A stretch of DNA of 25,426 nucleotides from a virus: positions 1-25,426 of IMG/VR virus record IMGVR_UViG_3300034407_001302; one strand, written 5' to 3'. Every line of letters begins with the position of its first letter. Positions within the stretch are counted from its first letter, which is position 1. The position numbers were made by a program, and so were the translations under genes. The notes below the pieces were generated by a model. That model saw nothing but the letters and a program-made list of their open reading frames with translations, was not told the origin of the DNA and searched no databases. Positions 13,647 to 18,915 of the stretch are shown one piece after another.

Positions 13647-14005
13647 GCTATTCTTTTAATAAGTGTATATTCTGTTTTTGATTTCATTTGTTCTACTATT
13701 AATTTTATAATAAATTTAGGACTATCATCATACAAAAAACCTTCATCACATAAAGCATCTATTAAATGTTTACAGCCTCCTACAAGATTATCATAATCTA
13801 TTTTTCTTTTTCTAAAAGATAAAATATACAGACTTACCTTTTCAGGTTCTGATATTTTTCTGATTTTATTTATATTCATTTGGTTTCGTATTAGGAGAGC
13901 ATATTCTTGTTTTAGTCTTTTTTTGACTGCCCAATGTGCCTTATACATCTCGTTCAAAGATTTTATTTTAACAGGCAAAGTAATTAAATCAATACTTTTA
14001 TCCAT
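13643..14005 (-). CDS. rusA: RusA-like Holliday-junction resolvase
   Basis: A 120-aa protein with the RusA signature: LPVKIKSLNEMYKAHWAVKK near the N-terminus, RKRKIDYDNLVGGCKHLIDA at 65-84 (D70, D72, N73, K79, D83) and YDDSPKFI at 92-99. RusA dimers cut four-way junctions; the three acidic positions are intact. It is the first gene of the long leftward train. The ATG at 14005 lies exactly 7 nt after the -10 element of its promoter and no SD exists, so the mRNA is probably leaderless; an in-frame TTG at 14011 would lie upstream of the transcription start. Confidence 0.87.
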   Translation of the reverse strand: MDKSIDLITLPVKIKSLNEMYKAHWAVKKRLKQEYALLIRNQMNINKIRKISEPEKVSLYILSFRKRKIDYDNLVGGCKHLIDALCDEGFLYDDSPKFIIKLIVEQMKSKTEYTLIKRIA

Positions 14006-14012
14006 ATCCAAA

Positions 14013-14040
14013 ACTATAACACAATATTTTAATTTTACAA
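14013..14040 (-). promoter_or_regulatory. Sigma70-like promoter of the late/modification train
   Basis: On the minus strand, TTGTAA (14040-14035) and TATAGT (14018-14013) are 16 nt apart, with an extended -10 (TGT before TATAGT). Only 7 nt separate the -10 from the ATG at 14005, so transcription should start at or next to the A of the start codon. Elements are read from sequence; use in vivo is inference. Confidence 0.7.
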
Positions 14041-14059
14041 GATTTTTTTTAATTTTGTT

Positions 14060-14090
14060 TTTACTTGGTAAAGATTTTATTGTGTAATAT
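14060..14090 (+). promoter_or_regulatory. Promoter of the rightward 85-aa gene
   Basis: TTTACT at 14060-14065 is 17 nt from TGTAAT (14083-14088) or 19 nt from TAATAT (14085-14090). The ATG is at 14099, only 8-10 nt beyond the -10, and no SD precedes it, again implying a leaderless or near-leaderless mRNA. It is back to back with the rusA promoter. Confidence 0.6.
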
Positions 14091-14098
14091 ATTTAATT

Positions 14099-14356
14099 AT
14101 GGACAAACCTTTTGAAACTAAATTAATTGAAACTTTGTTGAAAATGCAAAAAGAAATTAATGATATTTCAATTAAATTAGATTCTTTAGAAATGATGTTA
14201 AGCGATTCTAATGAAATACTGATTTGGCTTGAAACATTATTTTCTCCTCCTAAACCAATCGATAATGAAGAAGTAGTAACATTTACAAAAGAATTGTATA
14301 ACGAAATTTCTAAACATTGTGGAAAAGATGGTTTAAGGTTTATGGCTATAGCATAA
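14099..14356 (+). CDS. Hypothetical helical protein, 85 aa, isolated rightward gene
   Basis: An all-helical protein (MDKPFETKLIETLLKMQKEI...) with a coiled-coil-like heptad pattern over residues 8-45, a FSPPKPIDNEE linker and a short C-terminal helix with one Cys. There is no HTH or membrane segment. It is a single-gene transcription unit between a divergent promoter and a bidirectional terminator, facing against both neighbouring leftward units. That isolation at the early/late boundary would fit a small regulator or an anti-host protein; neither is shown by sequence. Confidence 0.75.
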   Translation: MDKPFETKLIETLLKMQKEINDISIKLDSLEMMLSDSNEILIWLETLFSPPKPIDNEEVVTFTKELYNEISKHCGKDGLRFMAIA

Positions 14357-14387
14357 AAAAAGAGGAACATTTCTGCTCCTCCTTTTT
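14355..14387. terminator. Bidirectional intrinsic terminator
   Basis: AAAAAAAGAGGAACA and TGCTCCTCCTTTTT pair imperfectly around a 4-nt loop, with A-run and T-run on either side. It lies between the convergent 85-aa (plus) and 94-aa (minus) genes and can stop transcription from both. Confidence 0.75.
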
Positions 14388-14414
14388 ACCTACTCAACTC
14401 CTCCAACAAGGAAA

Positions 14415-14699
14415 CTAAATCGTATGATAACCTTTCTTAATTGCTATTGATATTAATGCAGGATAATCTTTATGATGTCTAGGAACTAAAATTACAGGAT
14501 ATAAATGACCTATATTATTTTCAATTAACATATACTGAAATGTTAAATTTTCATCTATACCTTTAGCAATTTCTGCTAAGTTATCCATTGCTCTCATAGC
14601 ACCTTTTTCTGTTTTGTATGTGGTTGCATAATAAGCATTTGCATTATCTTTAATAAATACATCTAATCTATGTGCTCTTTTTCTATTAACTGCTTTCAT
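14415..14699 (-). CDS. Hypothetical protein, 94 aa
   Basis: Starts at the ATG at 14699, preceded by AGAAAGG 8 nt upstream; an in-frame ATG at 14741 lies within the promoter -10 region and is not used here. The protein begins MKAVNRKRAHRLDVFIKDNA, is basic at the N-terminus and mixed alpha/beta (YYATTYKTEKGAMRAMDNLA, VILVPRHHKDYPALISIAIK). I recognise no family. It is a single-gene early unit with its own promoter of the shared family and ends at the bidirectional terminator. Confidence 0.7.
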   Translation of the reverse strand: MKAVNRKRAHRLDVFIKDNANAYYATTYKTEKGAMRAMDNLAEIAKGIDENLTFQYMLIENNIGHLYPVILVPRHHKDYPALISIAIKKGYHTI

Positions 14700-14719
14700 A
14701 TTTAATACCTTTCTATTTT

Positions 14720-14748
14720 TATTATTTATTTCTTTAACCATATAATAA
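14720..14748 (-). repeat. Leader direct repeat, copy 1
   Basis: A 29-nt stretch (minus strand TTATTATATGGTTAAAGAAA and following nine nt) is identical at 15778-15806. Each copy covers the -10 element and the start of the 5' leader of an early gene, ending just before the AGAAAGG SD. A shortened version (TTATTATAAGGTTAAAGAAA) occurs on the plus strand at 18882-18901. Confidence 0.85.
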
Positions 14749-14778
14749 TATAAGGAGGATTCGGTCGTAAGTCCAACC
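14742..14778 (-). promoter_or_regulatory. Early promoter P1 (shared family)
   Basis: Minus-strand order: GGTTG (14778-14774), TTACGA (14770-14765), 17 nt, TATTAT (14747-14742). GGTTG to the -10 is 26 nt. A short hairpin TCGGT...ACCGA (14761-14780) overlaps the upstream element and could bind a regulator. Drives the 94-aa gene. Confidence 0.65.
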
Positions 14779-14796
14779 GATTTGTTTAAAAAAGTT

Positions 14797-14822
14797 AAAA
14801 AAAAACCCTCAATTAAGAGGGC
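14797..14822 (-). terminator. Intrinsic terminator of the ERF unit and small RNA
   Basis: On the minus strand GCCCTC, loop TTAATT, GAGGG, then nine T. A compact strong terminator for leftward transcription, just upstream of promoter P1. Confidence 0.88.
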
Positions 14823-14920
14823 TTTTCTTCTAAGGGAAAGGGAGCAGATTTTGGTGTGCTACATTGGTTAGATGTGCGGTTAAAGAAAAAAGAAAGGTCT
14901 GCTCCCAAGTTTTCATAAAA
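14797..14920 (-). ncRNA. Candidate small structured RNA
   Basis: A non-coding stretch downstream of the ERF gene. In the minus-strand RNA, GGGAGCAGA (14906-14898) pairs perfectly with UCUGCUCCC (14848-14840), enclosing a 49-nt central part with a second hairpin (GC-ACAU, loop, AUGU-A-GC, at 14858-14877). A U/C-rich single strand follows, then the intrinsic terminator. A promoter of the shared family (P0) lies just upstream and would start an RNA of about 120 nt. No ORF with an SD is visible inside. The same RNA could instead be a 3' UTR of the ERF mRNA. Confidence 0.6.
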
Positions 14921-14953
14921 CAACTATTTATAAGTTAAGTATAAATAATTGTT
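14919..14953 (-). repeat. 14-bp inverted repeat after ERF gene
   Basis: AACAACTATTTATA (14919-14932) and TATAAATAATTGTT (14940-14953) are complementary except one G-T pair, with a 7-nt spacer. It overlaps the -10 region of P0, so it may be an operator for P0, or an AT-rich hairpin ending the ERF message. Confidence 0.65.
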
Positions 14954-14963
14954 ATAAACAACC
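14927..14963 (-). promoter_or_regulatory. Promoter P0 for the candidate small RNA
   Basis: AAAAAGGTTG (GGTTG at 14963-14959), then 26 nt to TATAAA (14932-14927). The GGTTG to -10 spacing equals that of P1 and P3, and AAAAAGGTTG is identical to P3. The TTACGA element is not conserved here. Confidence 0.5.
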
Positions 14964-14966
14964 TTT

Positions 14967-15479
14967 TTAACAATCATTACCATCTGCATCATGTTGTGCA
15001 GTTCCTACAATAGCTGATAACCCATATCTTCTACCATATGTAACTGCTCCACCAACACCTTGTGCTGTAACTTTTTCTAATGGTAATTTAATTTTAGACC
15101 TTAACCATTGTCCTGATTTGTGCATTAATAAAGTTGTTACACATACTGCACTTGGTATAATCTCGTTACCTTGACTTACACTTAATCCATACTTAGATAA
15201 TATTGGAAATACTGCATTTTGTACTGCGTGTAAATCTGCATAACTTGGTTTACCGCTTTTGCTATAAAAAGTGTTTGCTTGATTTTTTGCAACACCTTCA
15301 TACTCTCCTTGAACTTTACTAAGTGCTTCTGCAAGTTTATCTATGTTTTCAGATTTCCAATCTAACACTTCCATAGATTCTGCTTTTACAAATGCAATTT
15401 GCTGTTCTTGCTCTTTTTTGTTTCGTGCATCTTTAGCATCTATTATTGCTTGTGCATCTACTCTACCATCATTAGCCAT
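14967..15479 (-). CDS. erf: ERF-family single-strand annealing recombinase
   Basis: A 170-aa protein. The ERF core is clear: NIDKLAEALSKVQGEYEGVA, GKPSYADLHAVQNAVFPILS then KYGLSVSQ, TTLLMHKSGQWLRSKIKLPL, and the hallmark TAQGVGGAVTYGRRYGLSAI followed by VG with DADGND at the end. ERF proteins form rings that anneal complementary DNA strands for phage recombination. Usual members are somewhat longer with a C-terminal extension, which is absent. SD AAGGAG lies about 7 nt before the ATG. Its neighbours (SpoVG-like protein with SSB-type tail, PD-(D/E)XK nuclease) suggest a recombination set. Confidence 0.9.
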   Translation of the reverse strand: MANDGRVDAQAIIDAKDARNKKEQEQQIAFVKAESMEVLDWKSENIDKLAEALSKVQGEYEGVAKNQANTFYSKSGKPSYADLHAVQNAVFPILSKYGLSVSQGNEIIPSAVCVTTLLMHKSGQWLRSKIKLPLEKVTAQGVGGAVTYGRRYGLSAIVGTAQHDADGNDC

Positions 15480-15630
15480 TTATGCTCTCCTTTTCTTTTT
15501 GCTCAACTATTTTAACTACTTCATACAATTCTTCTAACTTGAAAGTGTATTTATGAAAATATATTTCTTTCTTATTAGGATTATACGAAACTGCTTTTTC
15601 TCGTTTTTCTAAAATTACTTTTTCTTCCAT
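15472..15630 (-). CDS. Small hypothetical protein, 52 aa
   Basis: MEEKVILEKREKAVSYNPNK opens a charged 52-aa protein that ends KIVEQKEKESING. It has a purine-rich SD (GGAGAAAAAG) and overlaps the ERF gene by 8 nt, so both are likely co-translated. Helical with a short Tyr-rich middle part (KKEIYFHKYTFKLEELYEVV). No family recognised. Possibly an ERF partner by position. Confidence 0.65.
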   Translation of the reverse strand: MEEKVILEKREKAVSYNPNKKEIYFHKYTFKLEELYEVVKIVEQKEKESING

Positions 15631-15631
15631 C

Positions 15632-15766
15632 TTACTTTTTCTCCATATTTATATTTGCATCTATTCTTGTTTTATTTTTTCCATCAATCCTTATAGATAA
15701 ATATATCATTCTATTTGGATTTGGCTTTTCAATTATTGGTTGAAATATTAGTTTATTGTTTTTCAT
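15632..15766 (-). CDS. Small hypothetical protein, 44 aa
   Basis: First gene after promoter P2. MKNNKLIFQPIIEKPNPNRM is followed by a strand-like IYLSIRIDGKNKTRIDANIN and ends MEKK. AGAAAGG stands 5 nt before the ATG. The next gene starts 1 nt after its TAA, supporting an operon P2-44aa-52aa-erf. Function unknown. Confidence 0.65.
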   Translation of the reverse strand: MKNNKLIFQPIIEKPNPNRMIYLSIRIDGKNKTRIDANINMEKK

Positions 15767-15777
15767 TTTAACCTTTC

Positions 15778-15806
15778 TATTATTTATTTCTTTAACCATA
15801 TAATAA
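15778..15806 (-). repeat. Leader direct repeat, copy 2
   Basis: Identical over 29 nt to 14720-14748. It spans the -10 of P2 and the 5' leader of the 44-aa gene; see copy 1. Confidence 0.85.
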
Positions 15807-15827
15807 ATTAATATTGTTTAATCGTAA
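15800..15827 (-). promoter_or_regulatory. Early promoter P2 (shared family)
   Basis: TTACGA (15827-15822), 16 nt, TATTAT (15805-15800), followed by the 29-nt leader repeat. The upstream element is GGTTT instead of GGTTG and sits 5 nt closer. Upstream sequence has runs like AAGTTTAAAAAAGTTAAAAA, similar to the A/T tracts before P1 and P3. Drives 44aa-52aa-erf. Confidence 0.6.
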
Positions 15828-15884
15828 AACCTAATACTTTTTTAACTTTTTTAAACTTTTTTTTATTTCTCTTCTATAAATATC

Positions 15885-16310
15885 TTAAAGTTCTTTAAAA
15901 TAAACCATATCTAAATGTACAATTGGCTCTACATCATATTTATCTCTAGTTGTTTTAGTTCTACCTCCCCAAGTTATAGCGGGTTTAGGCATATCAGGTT
16001 TATAGACATAATAAAAATCTCCATCTAACATTCTTGTAGCAAAACAAAAAGGTAACTCTGTTTTATTATAATATTCTACTCCTGCTTTCCATTTTGATAA
16101 TGATAATATAACTTGTGGATAATCTGTTCGTTTTCTATTTAAACATTTTACCTCTAGCCAACTTCTAGCAACCCCATCTCGTAATAACATAAAATCTATA
16201 ATATGATGTTTATGCATTTTTTGCATTCTACAATCCCATCTCTGTTCTATATATTTTGCAAAATTAGATTCTGCTTTTAACGTGTTAACATTTTCGTACT
16301 GTTTTCTCAT
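15885..16310 (-). CDS. PD-(D/E)XK-type nuclease-like protein
   Basis: A 141-aa protein. HHIIDFMLLRDGVARSWLEV then KCLNRKR at about 35-58 gives the PD-(D/E)XK pattern: D39, then E53-x-K55 on the next strand. The N-terminal helix with a conserved-looking E (LKAESNFAKYIEQR) is also typical. Members include phage exonucleases and VRR-NUC resolvases. The start is the ATG overlapping the previous gene's TGA (ATGA); a TTG 6 nt upstream is less likely. Probably part of the recombination or host-DNA degradation set. Confidence 0.7.
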   Translation of the reverse strand: MRKQYENVNTLKAESNFAKYIEQRWDCRMQKMHKHHIIDFMLLRDGVARSWLEVKCLNRKRTDYPQVILSLSKWKAGVEYYNKTELPFCFATRMLDGDFYYVYKPDMPKPAITWGGRTKTTRDKYDVEPIVHLDMVYFKEL

Positions 16311-16477
16311 AACCAATAACCTTTTTTTAACCTTTCTTTTTTTATTTGATTTCTTTTATTGTTATATTCAGTCATACAGGGTTTGCAATATGCGCCTACC
16401 CTGTATTGACTTTTACTGTATTCTGTTGTCGGTTTAACAACTTTACATTTAGGACATTTCTTAGTTACCGAACTCAT
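16307..16477 (-). CDS. Small zinc-finger protein, 56 aa
   Basis: Start at ATG 16477, with GGAG 6 nt upstream. KKCPKCKVVKPTTEYSKSQY then RVGAYCKPCM forms a C-x2-C...C-x2-C zinc ribbon, followed by a basic tail (NNKRNQIKKERLKKGYWL). This cysteine ribbon is common at the N-terminus of phage HNH/endonuclease VII-like proteins, but here the nuclease part is missing. Likely a nucleic-acid-binding adaptor. It is coupled to the following PD-(D/E)XK gene by ATGA, so the two products may act together. Confidence 0.7.
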   Translation of the reverse strand: MSSVTKKCPKCKVVKPTTEYSKSQYRVGAYCKPCMTEYNNKRNQIKKERLKKGYWL

Positions 16478-16655
16478 ATCTATCTCCAAATAAAGTATTT
16501 AATTTAGACTTATGTAACTCGTTTGGTTTAGAACTACCATTTAACCAATTATGAACTAATGTATGTGAACAACCTAACTTTCTTGATAACCAACTTGGAT
16601 TCCTTTCTTCTTGTGTTAAGAAAAAATCTAAATAGTCTTTAAAATCTTTTTTCAT
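16461..16655 (-). CDS. XRE-like HTH DNA-binding protein, 64 aa
   Basis: Start at ATG 16655, preceded by AAAGGAGAG. The middle of the protein, SWLSRKLGCSHTLVHNWLNG at about residues 20-39, is a helix-turn-helix of the XRE/Cro type, with SKPNELHKSKLNTLF as the following helix. At 64 aa it is a bare DNA-binding domain, like Cro. It may control the divergent or early promoters in this region. The gene overlaps the zinc-finger gene by 17 nt. Confidence 0.78.
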   Translation of the reverse strand: MKKDFKDYLDFFLTQEERNPSWLSRKLGCSHTLVHNWLNGSSKPNELHKSKLNTLFGDRYEFGN

Positions 16656-16665
16656 ATTCTCTCCT

Positions 16666-16989
16666 TTAGAATGGTATATCATCTGATGTTTTAGTTGTTT
16701 GTGTTTCTATTGCTTCATCAGGTTGTTCCTGATTAACTTCATCAACAGTATCGGGACTTTCGTTATAATGATTAACTGCAAATTGGTTAAGCCTTTCACG
16801 TGTTTCTTTGAAACAATGGACAGTGTCAAACCATTCGCCATCTTTATTTTGTTGACTTGGAAATGATACAAATAATCCATTTATACCTTCCATAATTTTG
16901 AATCCTTTTAATATGAATCCATCTATACCTAAATCAAAAAATGCTCTGATTTTACCATAATTACCTTTACTCATTCTTACTATTTTCAT
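16666..16989 (-). CDS. SpoVG-like protein with an SSB-type C-terminal tail
   Basis: A 107-aa protein. Residues 1-75 match the SpoVG fold: an opening KIVRMSKGNYGKIRAFFDLG strand pair, DGFILKGFKIMEGINGLFVS then FPSQ, and WFDTVHCFKETRERLN. SpoVG proteins bind nucleic acids. Residues 76-107 are an acidic disordered linker ending TSDDIPF, the same tip that bacterial SSB uses to recruit repair and replication proteins. No other SSB is seen in the window, so it may act as the phage SSB or target proteins to ssDNA. The start ATG has an SD; it directly follows the 143-aa gene's stop. Confidence 0.78.
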   Translation of the reverse strand: MKIVRMSKGNYGKIRAFFDLGIDGFILKGFKIMEGINGLFVSFPSQQNKDGEWFDTVHCFKETRERLNQFAVNHYNESPDTVDEVNQEQPDEAIETQTTKTSDDIPF

Positions 16990-17421
16990 TTATTCTCCTT
17001 TTCTAAATGTTTTTAGTATTTGTTCATACAACGGGTGTTGTTCTGAATCTGTTTTTATTTGTTGTCTTTCTTTCCTACTTCTTTCAAGAATTTGTGCAAA
17101 AGCATTAACTTGTGTATTTGGCTTTGCTAAAAATTCTCTTTTTTCTTTCTCACGTTTTCTTTTCAATTTAAGTTGTGGATTAACTACATTTGTTATATAC
17201 CACTCCTTAACTTTCCAAGTTGATTTGTTTGGCTCAAATATACCTGCACAAATTGGACAACCTTTAGTTGCACATTCTATTAGCCAATTCATTCTTTCTT
17301 CATTACCTGTTAAACCTGTATTTCGAAGCATTACATAATTAGGTTCAAGGTCTCCATCTTTATCTATGTGGTTTGTAATGTCAATCATATTTCTGTGATG
17401 TATTACCATATTTTTTTTCAT
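16990..17421 (-). CDS. Hypothetical protein with C-x-x-C, 143 aa
   Basis: The start is the ATG at 17421, which overlaps the TGA of the upstream micro-ORF (ATGA); an ORF read from 17475 would run through that other gene. MKKNMVIHHRNMIDITNHID begins the protein, with ECATKGCPICAG at about residues 48-59 giving three cysteines, then a long charged helix (LKLKRKREKEKREFL). The C-terminus is basic and helical. It lies between the replication initiator-like gene and the SpoVG-like gene. No family recognised; a DNA-binding role is plausible. Confidence 0.65.
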   Translation of the reverse strand: MKKNMVIHHRNMIDITNHIDKDGDLEPNYVMLRNTGLTGNEERMNWLIECATKGCPICAGIFEPNKSTWKVKEWYITNVVNPQLKLKRKREKEKREFLAKPNTQVNAFAQILERSRKERQQIKTDSEQHPLYEQILKTFRKGE

Positions 17422-17531
17422 CTTGATAACCACCATTCTATAATATCTATTACATAGTAAACTATTAAATACCATACTAGAATACCACCTACCACTATAC
17501 TACTATATACTAATAAATTTAAATAATTCAT
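17418..17531 (-). CDS. 37-residue membrane micropeptide
   Basis: MNYLNLLVYSSIVVGGILVW then YLIVYYVIDIIEWWLSR: almost entirely hydrophobic, one membrane helix with a Trp/Arg C-terminal edge. AAGGAAAAA precedes the ATG, and ATGA overlaps tie it to both neighbours (55-aa gene upstream, 143-aa gene downstream). Conserved overlap architecture makes a real gene likely. Possibly a superinfection-exclusion or membrane-disturbing early peptide; this is inference. Confidence 0.65.
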   Translation of the reverse strand: MNYLNLLVYSSIVVGGILVWYLIVYYVIDIIEWWLSR

Positions 17532-17695
17532 TTTTTCCTTTCTTTTTTTAATTCAGTTTGATGTTCGTATCTTGCTCGTTTAGTTTTCATTCTTATTGTA
17601 ATAAATTTATAATCTTCATCTTTCATATTTCTACCAATATGTAATTTTTTTCTATCTATATTTATAAAGTGTATAAATTCAGTAACTCTACCCAC
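17528..17695 (-). CDS. Small basic protein, 55 aa
   Basis: Begins at a GTG (17695) that overlaps the TAG of the upstream replication gene, with AAGGTGG about 8 nt before. The first residues are MGRVTEFIHFINIDRKKLHI and the tail is rich in Lys and Arg (IRMKTKRARYEHQTELKKER). It ends in an ATGA overlap with the membrane micropeptide. No family recognised; nucleic-acid binding by charge only. Confidence 0.6.
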   Translation of the reverse strand: MGRVTEFIHFINIDRKKLHIGRNMKDEDYKFITIRMKTKRARYEHQTELKKERKK

Positions 17696-18461
17696 GACTT
17701 ACCACCTTTGCATTACAACAACTACTATCCAATACAGGATTCCATTTATCTAAAAATACAGTTGCTTTACATTTGCTACACATACCTAACCTTGCATTAC
17801 CTGTTTTATCAAATGGAAACTTTTCATCTAAAGTTTCTTGCTTAGGTTTTATATTCCAATCTTTAGCATTCTGAATCCATTTTAATAATCTACGTTTTAT
17901 ATCAAATGTTTTTTGCATTTCAAATTTCATCTTCTTACCACTTAAGTTCTTTTCTGTCCAATAATCTATAAAACTATCTTTTGTATCTTTATTGCAATCA
18001 ACATCTAAACCATTTACAAAATTAGTGAATTTTAATAATCGAGTTTCGATAGAAACTTTATTATCTTTATTTCTATCTTTATTTATATATTCTTGTTTGT
18101 TTCTTAGTTGTAACTTGTTACCAAGTTGGATATTCTGTAACTCATTGAATTTTAAGATAGTTATCATAGTTAATTTTTGATTTGTTTTTACTTCAATCAT
18201 ATTATCTTTTTGATATAATTTTAAGAAAGTTCCTAACTTACTATTACCCCAACCAAATTGTTTCATAAGTTTAACTTGTGATGTAATAATTTCTCCTTCT
18301 TTTAAATAATATATATCGCTACCTAAAATTACTTTTTGCTTTGAATAAGTTGCTCTTAATAATAACCAAACCCAAGCTTCGAAATAACTATATCGTTTAG
18401 AAAATTTTGCTAATGGATTTTTCAAAATCTTTCTATGTAAACTAATCCAACCTCTATCCAT
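17688..18461 (-). CDS. Replication initiator/helicase-loader-like protein
   Basis: A 257-aa protein. Residues 1-110 look like the DnaD/phage replication winged-helix domain: GWISLHRKILKNPLAKFSKR, SYFEAWVWLLLRATYSKQKV, LKEGEIITSQVKLMKQFGWG, NSKLGTFLKLYQKDNMIEVK. The middle is a polar linker; 150-215 is helical. The C-terminus has a zinc-ribbon-like CSKCKATVFLDKW...SSCCNAKVV. In phages such proteins bind the origin and load helicase. No helicase or polymerase is visible in the window, so host or other phage enzymes would be used. Coupled by overlaps to the 74-aa and 55-aa genes. Confidence 0.72.
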   Translation of the reverse strand: MDRGWISLHRKILKNPLAKFSKRYSYFEAWVWLLLRATYSKQKVILGSDIYYLKEGEIITSQVKLMKQFGWGNSKLGTFLKLYQKDNMIEVKTNQKLTMITILKFNELQNIQLGNKLQLRNKQEYINKDRNKDNKVSIETRLLKFTNFVNGLDVDCNKDTKDSFIDYWTEKNLSGKKMKFEMQKTFDIKRRLLKWIQNAKDWNIKPKQETLDEKFPFDKTGNARLGMCSKCKATVFLDKWNPVLDSSCCNAKVVSRG

Positions 18462-18678
18462 TAATAACTACTATCCATTTATGAGTTTTGCTATCTCGCA
18501 TAATTTTAACACTAACTTGACTTCTTAAAACTGAAGCTTTAATTTTTTCTGCAATATCACTTGCGAATCTAATACAATCAAAACTTAAAACAACTTTTGT
18601 ATGGCTAACATTATCCCAAACGGGAATAGTTGCAATATCGTTAATTAATAATTTATTTAGCTTTTCATTGACTTTCAT
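18454..18678 (-). CDS. Hypothetical protein, 74 aa
   Basis: First gene of the main leftward early unit, after promoter P3, with GAAGAAAGG before the ATG. MKVNEKLNKLLINDIATIPV is followed by a mixed alpha/beta stretch (FDCIRFASDIAEKIKASVLR, VSVKIMRDSKTHKWIVVING). There is no motif I know. It overlaps the replication protein by 8 nt, so it may be its partner. Confidence 0.68.
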   Translation of the reverse strand: MKVNEKLNKLLINDIATIPVWDNVSHTKVVLSFDCIRFASDIAEKIKASVLRSQVSVKIMRDSKTHKWIVVING

Positions 18679-18700
18679 AATAACCTTTCTTCTTTAACAT

Positions 18701-18737
18701 ATATAAATATAAGGATAAAAAATAATACGAATCAACC
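18701..18737 (-). promoter_or_regulatory. Early promoter P3 (shared family)
   Basis: AAAAAGGTTG (GGTTG at 18737-18733), then 26 nt to TTATAT (18706-18701), followed by GTTAAAGAAGAAAGG in the leader. ATTCGT stands in the place of TTACGA. Drives the 74-aa and replication genes. Confidence 0.6.
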
Positions 18738-18770
18738 TTTTTTTTTAAAAAGTTTAAACTTTGGTAGTCT

Positions 18771-18795
18771 TATATATATACGAAGTATATATATA
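18771..18795. repeat. Perfect AT-rich palindrome between divergent units
   Basis: TATATATATAC (18771-18781), GAA, GTATATATATA (18785-18795). It lies in the middle of the 233-nt gap between the divergent early units, between P3 and P4. It could be a cruciform, an operator shared by both promoters, a transcription barrier or part of an origin. Confidence 0.7.
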
Positions 18796-18807
18796 TAGAC
18801 GAGAAAA

Positions 18808-18915
18808 ATGAATAAAAAAATTAAACATTGTTTTAACTTAGTTAAACTTTTCGGTTGTCATTACGAAATAATAACTTTAAATTATTATAAGGTTAAAGAA
18901 AGGAGGTTAAATTGA
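18808..18915 (+). CDS. Possible 35-residue ORF upstream of sprT-like gene
   Basis: ATG at 18808 opens MNKKIKHCFNLVKLFGCHYE and ends with TGA overlapping the TTG start of the SprT-like gene (TTGA), the same overlap as between the next two genes. However, the SD is weak and the ORF runs across promoter P4, which would start transcription inside it. It is either a leader peptide used only from a promoter further left, or chance. Confidence 0.25.
   Translation: MNKKIKHCFNLVKLFGCHYEIITLNYYKVKERRLN
18853..18888 (+). promoter_or_regulatory. Early promoter P4 (shared family, plus strand)
   Basis: CGGTTG (GGTTG at 18853-18857), TTACGA (18861-18866), 16 nt, TATTAT (18883-18888), then AAGGTTAAAGAAAGGAGG. 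GGTTG to the -10 is 25 nt. It matches P1 closely although it is on the opposite strand. Drives the SprT-like operon. Confidence 0.6.

Noticed and set aside
14700-14741. Longer 94-aa gene starting at ATG 14741, and likewise a longer 44-aa gene from the ATG in copy 2 of the leader repeat
   Set aside because: Both ATGs abut the -10 box and would lie upstream of or at the transcription start; ATGs with AGAAAGG sites follow. The in-frame reading is a by-product of the leader repeat.
15885-15900. TTAAAGTTCTTTAAAA shared with 19684-19699 as a dispersed regulatory repeat
   Set aside because: The first copy is partly the end of the nuclease coding sequence, orientations relative to genes differ, and the sequence is low-complexity A/T. 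Chance is enough.
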